Positions 1-7,916 are shown, numbered from the stretch's first letter. The stretch is 29,960 nt of DNA from CAZJFH01 sp964545205 (GCA_964545205.1 CAZJFH010000062.1:1-29960), one strand, 5' to 3'. Program-made: numbers and translations. The notes: a model not told the origin generated them from the sequence alone.

Positions 1-90
1 CAGAAGGTGCCGTTGTCCGCCCGTTCCCCGCTAATCCGCGATGAACCTTTTTTTTCGCCGATTTGCGGGGAGAGCCACGGGCGCTTCCTC

Positions 91-134
91 CCCTCCCTCT
101 CCCGCCTGCGGGAGAGGGTCGGGGTGAGGGTGTC
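91..134. repeat. Palindromic intergenic repeat
   Basis: A perfect 10-bp inverted repeat (CCCTCTCCCG at 95-104, CGGGAGAGGG at 109-118, 4-base loop) is followed by TCGGGGTGAGGGTG. This motif is a dispersed intergenic palindrome common in GC-rich proteobacterial genomes, so it is probably one of many copies in this genome. The rest of 1-239 shows no convincing gene. It contains an eight-T run at 48-55 without a clear hairpin in front of it. Confidence 0.6.
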
Positions 135-239
135 TTACGGCCGAAGGCCGGATGTGAGTCACGCGCCGCCGCCGAATTCCGGGGAGCGCTGGGCCGCCGC
201 CTCCCCCGTTTTTCGCACCCGCTGCGCGGCCGGCGCGAA

Positions 240-254
240 TTAAGCAATTCTTAG
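240..254 (+). promoter_or_regulatory. Candidate CtrA box upstream of TPR-glycosyltransferase
   Basis: TTAA (240-243), seven bases, then TTAG (251-254) matches the CtrA consensus TTAA-N7-TTAA with one mismatch. It lies in a short AT-rich patch directly before the first gene. In Caulobacter, CtrA controls early flagellar genes. If this box sits at a -35 position, transcription would begin near 275-285, which would favour the downstream ATG at 303 over the ATG at 270. Confidence 0.4.
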
Positions 255-269
255 GACCACCGAACCAAA

Positions 270-1892
270 ATGGCGGTCCCATCTTTCGTCGCGCGTCGTG
301 TCATGGCCCGATCCAAGCAAAATCGCAAGCTCATCAAACAGCTCCCCAAGGACGAGCGCAAGGTGATGGAGCTGTTCAAGCGCGCCCAGAACCGTTCGCT
401 CGCCGGCGACCACAAGAAGGTCATCGAGCTGTGCGACCAGGGTCTGGCGATGAAGCCCCGGCAGCCGGCCCTGCTGCACCTGAAGGGCCGTTCGCTGCTC
501 AGCCTCGGGCAGTACAAGGAAGCCCGCGAGGCGATGGAGGTGGTCGCCGAGCAGAGCAGCCACAAGCCGCAGGTGCTCGTCGACCTCGCGCGCAGCTTCA
601 TCGAGACCGACGATTGGGAAGAGGCCGTGCCGCTGCTCGAACGCGCGCTGGTCCTCCAACCCCACGGCCTGGAGCCGCTGCAGTGGATGGGCCGGGCCTA
701 CTGGAAGCTTCGCCAGATGGACGAGGCCGAGCGCTATTACCGCTGGTTCATCAACGCGGCTGAGGCCAAGGGCAAGAAAGTCCCGGGCGCCTGGGCGATG
801 CTGGGCAGCATCATGCGCGAGAAGGGCGATCCGCTGGCGGCGATCGAGTGCTTCGAGAAGTCGATGGAAATGGACACCGAGAAGCCGACCGCCTGCTACA
901 ACGCCGGCTTTGCGGCGATGGACCTCGGCCGCCCGGTGCAGGGTGCGCATCTGATCGAGCTCGGCTTCACCCTGGGCCTGCGCGGCTTCATGCGCCGCTT
1001 CAAGGCCAAGCGCTGGCAGGGCGAGGACATCACCGGCAAGAACGTGCTGATCTGGCGCGAGCAGGGCGTCGGCGACGAGCTCGCCCACGCGATCCTCTAC
1101 AACTGGGTGATCGAGCGCGCCGAGCACGTCACCATCGAGGCGACGCCGAAGATCACCAGCCTGCTGGCGCGCTCGTTCCCGAGGGCGACGGTGCTGCCCG
1201 ATCAGCCGGCCAGCCTGGAGAAGTTCAACGACGACCTCGCCCGCACCGACTGCGAGTACGAGACGCCCTCGGCCGCCATCCCCATCGGCATCGGCGAGAG
1301 CGACGAGGTCGTCGCCGACATCATGCGCAGCCAGGGGCCGTACCTGATCCCCGATCCCGAGCGCGTCGCGTTCTGGAAGCGGCGCATCGACGCGCTCGGC
1401 CCCGGCCTGAAGGTCGGGCTGTGCTGGCGCTCCGGCCTGCTCAAGCGCGAGCGCCTGCACAACTACTTCCAGATCGAGGACTGCGCGCCGCTGTTCCGGC
1501 TGCCGGGCATCGTCTGGATCAACCAGCAGTACGACGAGTGCGCCGAGGAGCTGGCGATCGCCCGCGAGCAGTTCGGCGTCGACCTGCACACCTGGGACGA
1601 CATCAACCTCAAGGACGATCTCGACGACGTCGCCGCGATGATGAAGTGCCTGGACCTGGTGATCTCGCCGGCCACCGCGGTGCGCGCCCTGTCGACCGGC
1701 GTCGGCGTGCCGACCTGGGTGCTGCTGCCGTTCGCCACCCGGCCCGACGCGCCGCCGGAACGCCTGGCCAGCGATCCCGAGCACGTCACCAACTGGCGCC
1801 ACCACTGGAACGAGCCGTGGTACCGGGTCACGGCCCGCATGGCCGAGCATCTGCACAACGCGATCGAGAGCGCCAAGGCCCAGGCCGGCTGA
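270..1892 (+). CDS. TPR-glycosyltransferase, FlmG-like (putative flagellin glycosyltransferase)
   Basis: 540 residues. The N-terminal half (about 30-235) is made of helical TPR-like repeats. The C-terminal half (about 255-530) is a GT-B-like transferase domain with EQGVGDE at 264-270, WRSG at 386-389, and the segment 452-488 ending GVGVPTWVLLPF, typical of TPR-linked glycosyltransferases of the OGT/heptosyltransferase-like type. This two-part layout is that of Caulobacter FlmG, whose TPR part binds flagellin and whose transferase part adds pseudaminic acid. The gene heads an operon of sugar genes next to a pseudaminate locus and upstream of flaF/flbT, which supports the same cytoplasmic role. 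The start at 270 has AGGA 13 bases upstream; ATG at 303 (MARSKQNRK) is a real alternative given the CtrA-like box at 240-254. Acceptor and donor are inferred, not shown. Confidence 0.72.
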   Translation: MAVPSFVARRVMARSKQNRKLIKQLPKDERKVMELFKRAQNRSLAGDHKKVIELCDQGLAMKPRQPALLHLKGRSLLSLGQYKEAREAMEVVAEQSSHKPQVLVDLARSFIETDDWEEAVPLLERALVLQPHGLEPLQWMGRAYWKLRQMDEAERYYRWFINAAEAKGKKVPGAWAMLGSIMREKGDPLAAIECFEKSMEMDTEKPTACYNAGFAAMDLGRPVQGAHLIELGFTLGLRGFMRRFKAKRWQGEDITGKNVLIWREQGVGDELAHAILYNWVIERAEHVTIEATPKITSLLARSFPRATVLPDQPASLEKFNDDLARTDCEYETPSAAIPIGIGESDEVVADIMRSQGPYLIPDPERVAFWKRRIDALGPGLKVGLCWRSGLLKRERLHNYFQIEDCAPLFRLPGIVWINQQYDECAEELAIAREQFGVDLHTWDDINLKDDLDDVAAMMKCLDLVISPATAVRALSTGVGVPTWVLLPFATRPDAPPERLASDPEHVTNWRHHWNEPWYRVTARMAEHLHNAIESAKAQAG

Positions 1893-1936
1893 TCCGCCGC
1901 CGGGCCTCGCCTCCGAGGGAACGAAAGAGCGCAGGC

Positions 1937-3235
1937 ATGACCTCCTCCCTTGCACGTCTCGGCGGCACCCCGGTCCGCCGCACCCCGTTCCCCGGACGCG
2001 CCACCTTCGGCGAGCCCGAGAAGCGCGCCGCGCTCGAGGTGCTCGACTCGGGCTGTCTGTCGGCCTTTCTCGGCAGCCCCGGCGAGTTGTTCCTCGGCGG
2101 GCCGCAGATCCGCCGTTTCGAGGCGGTGTGGGCCGAGCGCTTCGGCTACCGCCACGCGGTCACCGTCAATTCCTGGACCACCGGCCTGGTGAGCTGCGTC
2201 GGCGCGCTGGGCATCGAGCCGGGCGACGAGGTGATCTGCCCGCCCTACACGATGTCGGCCAGCGCCACCAGCGTGCTGTTCTACGGCGGCATCCCGGTGT
2301 TCGCCGACATCGAGCCCGACACCTTCTGCCTCGATCCGGCTTCGGTCGAGGCGCGGATCACGCCGCGCACCAAGGCGATCATGGTCGTGCACCTGTTCGG
2401 CGGCGCCGCCGACATGACGGCGCTGACCGAGGTGGCGCGCCGCCACGGCCTGCGCATCATCGAGGACGCCGCCCAGGCGCCGGGCACCACGCTGGACGGC
2501 CGGACCGTCGGCGCCCTGGCCGACATCGGCGGCTTCAGCCTGAACTACCACAAGCACATCCACACCGGCGAAGGCGGCGTCATCGTCACCGACGACGACG
2601 ACCTCGCCCTGCGCTGCCGCCTGATCCGCAATCACGGCGAGAACGCCATCGAGTATTTCGGCGTCGACGACCTGACCAACGTCGTCGGCAGCAACTACCG
2701 CCTGACCGAGCTGCAGGCGGCGATCGGCCTGGCGCAGCTCGACCGCCTGCCGGGCATCCTCGAGCACCGCCGCGCCCTGGTCGCCCATCTCGACCGCCGC
2801 CTGGCCGAGATTCCCGGCCTGACCGCGGCCAAGGTGCGCGACGGCAGCGCCCACTCCTACTACGTCTACCCGATCCTGTTCGACGCGCGGACCGTCGGCA
2901 TCGACCGCCAGCGCTTCATCGAAGCCGTCAACGCCGAGTTGCCGCCGGTGCGCGGCAGCGACGACACGCCGCTGGCCGGCGGCTACGTCAAGCCGCTGTA
3001 CCTCAACCCGGTCTACCAGCGCCGCATCGCGCTGGGCCGCAAGGGTTTCCCGTTCAACCTGGCGCCCGAGGGCAGCCTCGACTACCGTCCCGGCCTGTGC
3101 CCGGTCGCCGAGCGCCTCTACGGCGAGTCGCTGCTGCTGAGCTTCCTGATCCGCGAGCCGCTGACCACCGACGACGTCGACGATTTCGCCGACGCGCTGG
3201 CCAAGGTGGCGGCGCACGCCAGGGACCTGGCCTGA
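1937..3235 (+). CDS. DegT/DnrJ/EryC1/StrS-family sugar aminotransferase
   Basis: 432 residues, longer than the usual 370-400. This is a PLP-dependent fold-type I sugar aminotransferase. EDAAQAPG at 176-183 supplies the Asp (177) that contacts the PLP ring nitrogen. NYHKHIHTGEGG at 203-214 supplies the Schiff-base Lys (206) followed by the conserved TGEGG. It should transfer an amino group from glutamate to a keto-sugar nucleotide. It is distinct from the PseC at 12048-13229, which has the usual SFHPVK motif, so the locus has two aminotransferases. The gene starts 44 bp after the TPR-glycosyltransferase and is followed after 3 bp by the next gene, so co-transcription is likely. The substrate cannot be read from sequence; its neighbours suggest a second amino-sugar branch. 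Confidence 0.85.
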   Translation: MTSSLARLGGTPVRRTPFPGRATFGEPEKRAALEVLDSGCLSAFLGSPGELFLGGPQIRRFEAVWAERFGYRHAVTVNSWTTGLVSCVGALGIEPGDEVICPPYTMSASATSVLFYGGIPVFADIEPDTFCLDPASVEARITPRTKAIMVVHLFGGAADMTALTEVARRHGLRIIEDAAQAPGTTLDGRTVGALADIGGFSLNYHKHIHTGEGGVIVTDDDDLALRCRLIRNHGENAIEYFGVDDLTNVVGSNYRLTELQAAIGLAQLDRLPGILEHRRALVAHLDRRLAEIPGLTAAKVRDGSAHSYYVYPILFDARTVGIDRQRFIEAVNAELPPVRGSDDTPLAGGYVKPLYLNPVYQRRIALGRKGFPFNLAPEGSLDYRPGLCPVAERLYGESLLLSFLIREPLTTDDVDDFADALAKVAAHARDLA

Positions 3236-3238
3236 GGC

Positions 3239-4300
3239 ATGGCCGGCCCGCTCGCCATCGCGATGCGGCAGGCGGGCACCGCCAACGCCTTCGTGCCGCT
3301 GATCCGGCACCTCGCCGGGCGCCGCGGCGACGGCGCCGTCGACCTCTACGCCTATCCGCCGGCGCGGCCGATCCTCGAGCGCGCCGGCCTCGCCGCGACG
3401 CCGGTCGACGCCTTCGCGCCGCCGGCCCGAACGCCGTCGCTGCTGCTGACCGGCACCTCGCTCAGCCCCGAGGACGACGGCCGCTGGTGGGGCTGGGCGG
3501 CGGCCAACGGCGTTCCCAGCATCGGCTTCGTCGACCAGTGGGTGAACTACTGGCAGCGCTTCACGGTGCGCGCGCGGTTCGACACCCTGCCCGACAGGGT
3601 CGCCGTCGTCGACGCGGTCGCGCGCGACGCGCTGGCGGCGCTCGGCTGCCCGGCCGGGCGCCTGGTCGTCGCCGGCTCGCCCGCTTTCGACCGGCTGTCG
3701 GCCATCGACGCGAAGGCGGCGCGGGCCTTGCGCGCCGCGCTGGCGCCGGCAGACGACCAGCGCCTGCTGCTGTTCGTCTGCGAGCCGCCGACGCCGCCGC
3801 TCGACGCCGCCGGCTTTCGCGCGCTGCACGGCTTCGCCGAACCCGACGTGCTCGACCTGCTCGGCCGGTTGCTGCCGGCCGTCGCGGCGCGCCGGGGCTT
3901 GCGTCTGCACGTCGCGGTCAAACCGCATCCGATCCAGATCGCCGCCGCCGCGCCGCCGCGGTTGCCGGCCGGCGACGACCGGGTCGCCTGGCGCATCGCC
4001 GACGACGACGCGCCGACCCTGGCCGCCGCCGCCGACCTCGTCGTCGGCATGCGCTCGATGCTGCTGATGGAAGCGGCGCTGCTCGGCAGGCCGGTGGTCT
4101 CGCTGCAGCCCGGGCGCACGGCCGACTCCGACCTCACCGACGGCCGCGAGGGCATCGCGGTGGCGACCGACGCCGCGGCCGCGGCCGCCCGTCTCGACGA
4201 TGCGCTGGCCCGCCGCGGTCCGCCGCCGACGGTGCCGGAACCGGGCGGACACAGCGCGCGTTTCTGCGAAGCGCTGGCGATCGAGGAGGACTCGCAATGA
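3239..4300 (+). CDS. GT-B-like protein of unknown specificity
   Basis: 353 residues, not assigned to a named family. Visible features suggest a GT-B fold: an N-terminal Rossmann-like half (1-150), a linker, and a C-terminal half with KPHP at 228-231 and the segment 270-292 (GMRSMLLMEAALLGRPVVSL). These resemble the nucleotide-binding half of capsule, CDP-glycerol or LpxB-like transferases. The N-terminal GHxxR-type motif expected for the PseG UDP-sugar hydrolase is not apparent, though PseG also has this fold, so a PseG-like role remains possible. ATG is 3 bp after the preceding stop, and the stop overlaps the next start (ATGA at 4297-4300), so it is translationally coupled to its neighbours. 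No signal peptide or membrane segment is seen. Confidence 0.6.
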   Translation: MAGPLAIAMRQAGTANAFVPLIRHLAGRRGDGAVDLYAYPPARPILERAGLAATPVDAFAPPARTPSLLLTGTSLSPEDDGRWWGWAAANGVPSIGFVDQWVNYWQRFTVRARFDTLPDRVAVVDAVARDALAALGCPAGRLVVAGSPAFDRLSAIDAKAARALRAALAPADDQRLLLFVCEPPTPPLDAAGFRALHGFAEPDVLDLLGRLLPAVAARRGLRLHVAVKPHPIQIAAAAPPRLPAGDDRVAWRIADDDAPTLAAAADLVVGMRSMLLMEAALLGRPVVSLQPGRTADSDLTDGREGIAVATDAAAAAARLDDALARRGPPPTVPEPGGHSARFCEALAIEEDSQ

Positions 4301-5067
4301 CCAAGGTTGTCGCTCTGGTGCAGGCGCGGACCGGCAGTTCGCGGCTGCCGGCCAAGGTTCTGGAGCCGATCGGCGGCCGGCCGCTGGTGCTGGCGATCGC
4401 CGACCGGCTGCGCCGCGCCCGGCGCGTCGACGCGGTGGCGCTGTCGACCAGCGACGACGCCGGCGACGACCGCCTGGCCGAGATCGCCGCCGCCGACGGT
4501 CTGGCGGTCAGCCGCGGTCCGGTCGACGACATCGTCGGCCGCCTGGCGCGCGCCGCCGCGGCCACCGGCGCCGACGTCCTGGTGCGGGTGTGGGGCGACT
4601 GCCCGTTCGTCGCGCCCGAGGTCGTCGACGGCGCCGTCGACCTGCTCGACGCGGCCGGGCTCGACTTCGTGACCAACGCCGTGATCTCGGGCCGCACCTA
4701 TCCGCCGGGCCTCGACGTCGAGGTCTATCGCGCCGGCCTGCTCGTCGACATGGACCGCGACGTCCGCGACCCCAGGCAGCGCGAGTTCCCGGTCGAGTAC
4801 GTGCGCGGCACCGGGCGGCGCTGGCAGGTGATGCACTACGGCAGCGATCTTTCGAAGCTGCACCTGACCGTCGACTATCCCGAGGATCTCGAGGCCGCCC
4901 GCGCCATCTACGACGCCCTCGCCGCCGGCGGCCGCGGCCCCGGCCTCGACGACCTGATCGCGCTGCTGCGCGGGGCGCCGGAGCTGCTGGGGCGCTTCGC
5001 CCAGGGCGAGCGCAACATCGAGTACAAGGCCTATCTCGACAGCCTGGGCGGAGGCGCAAGATCATGA
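4297..5067 (+). CDS. SpsF-like nucleotidyltransferase (copy 1)
   Basis: 256 residues. The N-terminal VQARTGSSRLPAKVL (8-22) is the nucleotide-binding signature of the SpsF/COG1861 branch of the acylneuraminate cytidylyltransferase superfamily. RVWGDCP (97-103) carries the metal-binding Asp, and DYPEDL lies near the C-terminus. Such enzymes activate sugars as CMP or NDP derivatives. A paralogue at 13241-13963 has RVTSDCP at exactly the same residue positions, so the two probably differ in acceptor or nucleotide. Start and stop overlap the flanking genes by 4 bp each (ATGA), so it belongs to the plus-strand operon. Which paralogue is the PseF-type CMP-pseudaminate synthase cannot be decided here. 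Confidence 0.8.
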   Translation: MTKVVALVQARTGSSRLPAKVLEPIGGRPLVLAIADRLRRARRVDAVALSTSDDAGDDRLAEIAAADGLAVSRGPVDDIVGRLARAAAATGADVLVRVWGDCPFVAPEVVDGAVDLLDAAGLDFVTNAVISGRTYPPGLDVEVYRAGLLVDMDRDVRDPRQREFPVEYVRGTGRRWQVMHYGSDLSKLHLTVDYPEDLEAARAIYDALAAGGRGPGLDDLIALLRGAPELLGRFAQGERNIEYKAYLDSLGGGARS

Positions 5068-5660
5068 CCTGGTTTCTCGAAGGCGACGGGTTCGCCCTGC
5101 GGCCGGTGCGGCGCGAGGACTATCTCGGCCCGATGCAGGACTGGCTCAACGACCGCGAGGTCACGCGCTACCTGGTGCGCGGCACCCGTCCGACCGGCAC
5201 GGAGGCGCTGGCCAAGGCCTACGACGCCGTCGCCGACAACCCGGCCGAGATCGAGTTCGCCATCGTCGCCAAGCCCGACGGCGCGGCGATCGGGGTCTGC
5301 GGGCTGCACGGCGTCCAGTGGGTCGCCCGCCACGCCGAGTTCCGCGCGCTGATCGGCGAGCGCCGGCACTGGGGCCGCGGCATCGGCAGCGCCGTCTGCC
5401 GCATCCTGGTCGGCTACGCCTTCGAGACGCTGAACCTCGAGAAGGTGTGGCTGGGCGTCAACGCCGACAACGAGCGCGCCGTGCGCTCGTACGAGAACGG
5501 CGGCTTCCGCCGCGAGGGCGTGCTGCGGCGCGAGGTGTTCCGCAACGGCCGCTACTACGACATCGTCCGCATGAGCATCCTGCGCGGCGAATACCAGGAG
5601 GCGAAGGACCGATGGCCGGACTTCGACAAGGTCATGGCGCAACTGTGCGGGCCGGCCTGA
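5064..5660 (+). CDS. GNAT-family N-acetyltransferase (PseH candidate 1)
   Basis: 198 residues. The acetyl-CoA pyrophosphate loop is visible as RRHWGRGIGSA (100-110), an R/QxxGxG/A motif. Strands before it and the segment NADNERAVRSYENGGF after it are typical of GNAT enzymes. It resembles RimJ/RimL-like and PseH-type amino-sugar acetyltransferases, which acetylate the amine installed by PseC. Its first codon overlaps the stop of the SpsF-like gene (ATGA), and its last 49 bases overlap the next gene in another frame. A second GNAT lies at 7917-8411, so it is open which of them is PseH. Confidence 0.8.
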   Translation: MTWFLEGDGFALRPVRREDYLGPMQDWLNDREVTRYLVRGTRPTGTEALAKAYDAVADNPAEIEFAIVAKPDGAAIGVCGLHGVQWVARHAEFRALIGERRHWGRGIGSAVCRILVGYAFETLNLEKVWLGVNADNERAVRSYENGGFRREGVLRREVFRNGRYYDIVRMSILRGEYQEAKDRWPDFDKVMAQLCGPA

Positions 5661-6628
5661 TCGGCTGCGGCGCCATCGGCAGCCGCCTCGACGAGGACCT
5701 GCCCGACGGCCCCAGCCTCACCCACGCCGCCGCCCTCGCCCGCAACCCGGCGGCCGAACTGGTCGCCGTCTGCGATGCCGACCCGGCGCGGGCGGCGGAA
5801 TGCGCCCGCCGCCGCGGCGCCGCCCACGCCTTCACCGATCCGCGCGCGATGCTCGCCGCGGCGCCGCTGGATCTGGTCAGCATCTGCACCCCGGCCGCGG
5901 GCCGCGCCGAGCTGCTCGCCGAGGTGCTGGCCGCCGGCGTGCGGGCGGTGTGGCTGGAAAAGCCGCTCGGCAGCGATCTCGCCGAGGCCGAGCGCGTCGC
6001 CGAAATGGTCGCCGAATCGGGCGCCGTCGTCGCGGTCAACTATCTCCGCCGCTGGTCGGCGACCCTGCGGCGGCTGTGCGCCCTGGCCCCGGAACTCGGG
6101 CCGCCGGCCTACGGCGTGGTGCATTACGGCAAGGGCGTCGCCAACAACGCCAGCCACGCCGTCGACTGCTGCGCCGCGCTGTTCGGCCCGCCGCGACAGG
6201 TCACGGCGCTGCGCCGGGTCGAGGACGGCCGCGCGGACGATCCGAGCCTGGACATGGTGGTCGACTTCGCCGGCACGCCGGTGCACTTCCTGGCCTCGGA
6301 CCATCGCCGGTTCTCGCTGTTCGAGATCGACGCCGTGTTCCGCGACGGCCGCGCCCGGCTGACCGACAAGGGCGACGTGCTGGAGGTGTCGCGGCCGGGA
6401 CCGGACCCGATGTTCCCGGGCTACAGCGCGCTGCTGCCGGCGGCGCGCGAGGACGGCGGACTCGCCGGCACGCTCGACGGCGCGCTGGCCGACCTGCTCG
6501 CCTGCGTCGCCGCGCCCGGCCGGCGGCCGGCCTGCACGGTGGGCGACGCGCTGCTCGCCCAGCGCTGCGCCGCCGCCGCGCTGGAGTCGTGGCGCGCCGG
6601 CGGCGCCACGGTTCCGGTCAGGGGGTGA
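5612..6628 (+). CDS. Gfo/Idh/MocA-family NAD(P)-dependent oxidoreductase
   Basis: 338 residues. The Rossmann motif GLIGCGAIG (15-23) is close to the N-terminus, CDAD (54-57) ends the second strand, and EKPLG (116-120) is the EKP signature whose Lys is catalytic in this family. The remainder is the alpha/beta substrate domain. It should oxidise or reduce a hydroxyl/keto group on a sugar or sugar nucleotide. ATG 5612 was chosen because AGGAGG lies at 5596-5601, 10 bases upstream; GTG 5645 is an alternative that removes 11 residues. The gene overlaps the end of the GNAT gene by 49 bp and its own end overlaps the tail of the convergent Nudix gene by 11 bp. A dehydrogenase of this type is not part of the standard pseudaminate route. 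Confidence 0.85.
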   Translation: MAGLRQGHGATVRAGLIGCGAIGSRLDEDLPDGPSLTHAAALARNPAAELVAVCDADPARAAECARRRGAAHAFTDPRAMLAAAPLDLVSICTPAAGRAELLAEVLAAGVRAVWLEKPLGSDLAEAERVAEMVAESGAVVAVNYLRRWSATLRRLCALAPELGPPAYGVVHYGKGVANNASHAVDCCAALFGPPRQVTALRRVEDGRADDPSLDMVVDFAGTPVHFLASDHRRFSLFEIDAVFRDGRARLTDKGDVLEVSRPGPDPMFPGYSALLPAAREDGGLAGTLDGALADLLACVAAPGRRPACTVGDALLAQRCAAAALESWRAGGATVPVRG

Positions 6629-7292
6629 GGCCTCTTTCGCGCAGCAGCGCCAGTGACACCGCCGCCACCGCGCGCCGGGCGACGAAGTCGGGCACCGCCG
6701 CCGGCGCGATCACCGCCAGCTCGCCGTACTCGGCCGAACGCGGCGCCGCCAGGATGGCGGCGGCGTCGAGCGGGCTGCGCGCGACCATGGCGATGTCGAG
6801 CACGCCGCTGCCCTCGTCCTCGACCGCCGCGAACGGCGGATCGACGGCGAGGTCGTGCAGGCCGAGCTCCTCGGCGGCTTCGCGCCGCAGATGGGCGGCG
6901 GGATCGACGATCCCCTCCGGCGCCGCGTCGATGCCGCCCGACGGCACCAGCTCCCACAGGCCGGCGTCCTGGGTGGTGTCGCCACGGCGGCCGAAGACGA
7001 TGCCGTCGGCGCATTCGAGCAGGCCGGAGACCGCCAGCGGCCGGATGCGCAGGCTCGCGCGCAGTTCGGGCAGGCGACGCTGGGCGACGAAGTGGCGGTA
7101 GCCCATGAAGGCGCCGACCAGTTCGGCGCCGTCCCAGGACAGCACGCTGAACAGCGGTCCGTCGAACAGCGCCGGCCGCTCGGCGCGGGCCTGGCGCCAC
7201 TCGTCCGCGACCGCTTCGGCGAGTTCGGGCGCAATCGGCGGCGCCGGCGCCACCCGGATGCGCCGTGGCGGCGGGCCGACGCGCAGGCTCAC
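6618..7292 (-). CDS. Nudix hydrolase, UDP-sugar hydrolase type (possible PseG substitute)
   Basis: 224 residues from a GTG start at 7292 that overlaps the stop of the HAD gene (GTGA), so the pair is translationally coupled. The Nudix box spans residues 119-145: GG at 119-120, an acidic residue at 126, RE at 137-138 and EE at 141-142 in REAAEELGL. The gap between the first Glu and RE is 10 rather than the usual 7 residues. The N-terminal part (FDGPLFSVLSWDG, YRHFVAQRR, GRRG) recalls the UDP-sugar-cleaving NUDT14/NUDT22-like branch rather than MutT. Such an enzyme would release UMP and a sugar 1-phosphate, which the coupled HAD phosphatase could dephosphorylate. That function is inferred from family resemblance and context. 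Confidence 0.75.
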   Translation of the reverse strand: MSLRVGPPPRRIRVAPAPPIAPELAEAVADEWRQARAERPALFDGPLFSVLSWDGAELVGAFMGYRHFVAQRRLPELRASLRIRPLAVSGLLECADGIVFGRRGDTTQDAGLWELVPSGGIDAAPEGIVDPAAHLRREAAEELGLHDLAVDPPFAAVEDEGSGVLDIAMVARSPLDAAAILAAPRSAEYGELAVIAPAAVPDFVARRAVAAVSLALLRERGLTP

Positions 7293-7915
7293 CGGCGGCG
7301 CTCCAGCCGCGGCAGCAGATCCGAGAGCCGCGCCAGCGCCAGCGCGCCCGGCGGCGGCTGCTCCCAGCCCAGCGCATGGGTCTCGACCCCGGCGGCCAGG
7401 GCGCCGCGAATGCCGGCGGCCGAGTCCTCGACCGCGACGCTGCCGTCGGCGTCGCATCCCAGCCGCGACAGCGCCAGCAGATAGGGCTGCGGCGACGGCT
7501 TGCCCTCGGAGACGTCCTCGCCGGCGACGACCAGATCGGCGGCGAGGCCGACTCCGTCCAGCCAGCGCAGGGTGCGGTCGCGGTCGTTCGAGGTCACCAC
7601 CGCGACGCGCCAGCCGTGCCGGCGCGCCTGCGCGAACAGCGCGGCGGCGCCCTCGGCGGCGGCGACCATGCGGTAGTGATCGTCGATCAGGCCGCGGTAG
7701 CGGTCCAGCAGCTGCGCCGCGGGCGGCGTCAGGCCGTGGGTCCTGCGCAGCGTGGCGACGACCTCGGCCAGCGGCGGCCCGTTGAGGCTGTCGAACTCGG
7801 CGTCGCTGTCGGCGCGACCGAAATCGCCGAGGAAGCGGGCATAGACCCGGCGCATCACCTGCAGGCTGTCGGCCAGGGTGCCGTCGAGGTCGAGCAGCAG
7901 CGCGCGCCCGGCCAT
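7289..7915 (-). CDS. HAD-superfamily phosphatase (phosphoglycolate phosphatase/beta-PGM-like)
   Basis: 208 residues. Motif I is DLDGTLADS (9-17) with the nucleophile Asp9 and the acid/base Asp11. Residues about 20-80 form a helical C1 cap. Motif II is VVTSND, motif III the Lys in SEGKPSPQPY, and motif IV VAVEDSAAGIRGA. It is a small-molecule phosphatase of subfamily I. It lies 1 bp after the GNAT gene and its stop overlaps the Nudix GTG start, so it is embedded in the sugar operon. Likely substrates are a sugar 1-phosphate made by the Nudix enzyme or another sugar phosphate intermediate. It lacks the GmhB signature, so it is not the heptose bisphosphatase partner of hldE. Confidence 0.85.
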   Translation of the reverse strand: MAGRALLLDLDGTLADSLQVMRRVYARFLGDFGRADSDAEFDSLNGPPLAEVVATLRRTHGLTPPAAQLLDRYRGLIDDHYRMVAAAEGAAALFAQARRHGWRVAVVTSNDRDRTLRWLDGVGLAADLVVAGEDVSEGKPSPQPYLLALSRLGCDADGSVAVEDSAAGIRGALAAGVETHALGWEQPPPGALALARLSDLLPRLERRR

Positions 7916-7916
7916 C

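Noticed and set aside
48..55. Eight-T run near the left end as a terminator
   Set aside because: No stable hairpin directly precedes it on either strand, and no gene end is visible in front of it.
1463..5067. Very long open frames on both strands across the sugar operon (for example 1463-4297 minus and 2128-5067 plus)
   Set aside because: They are shadows of real genes in GC-rich DNA: low-complexity Arg/Ala/Gly/Pro-rich translations without any motif, while the true frames carry clear family signatures.
7289..7915. HAD protein as GmhB partner of hldE
   Set aside because: It lacks the GmhB-type histidinol-phosphatase signature, has a C1 cap of the phosphoglycolate phosphatase type, and is coupled to the pseI operon 13 kb away.
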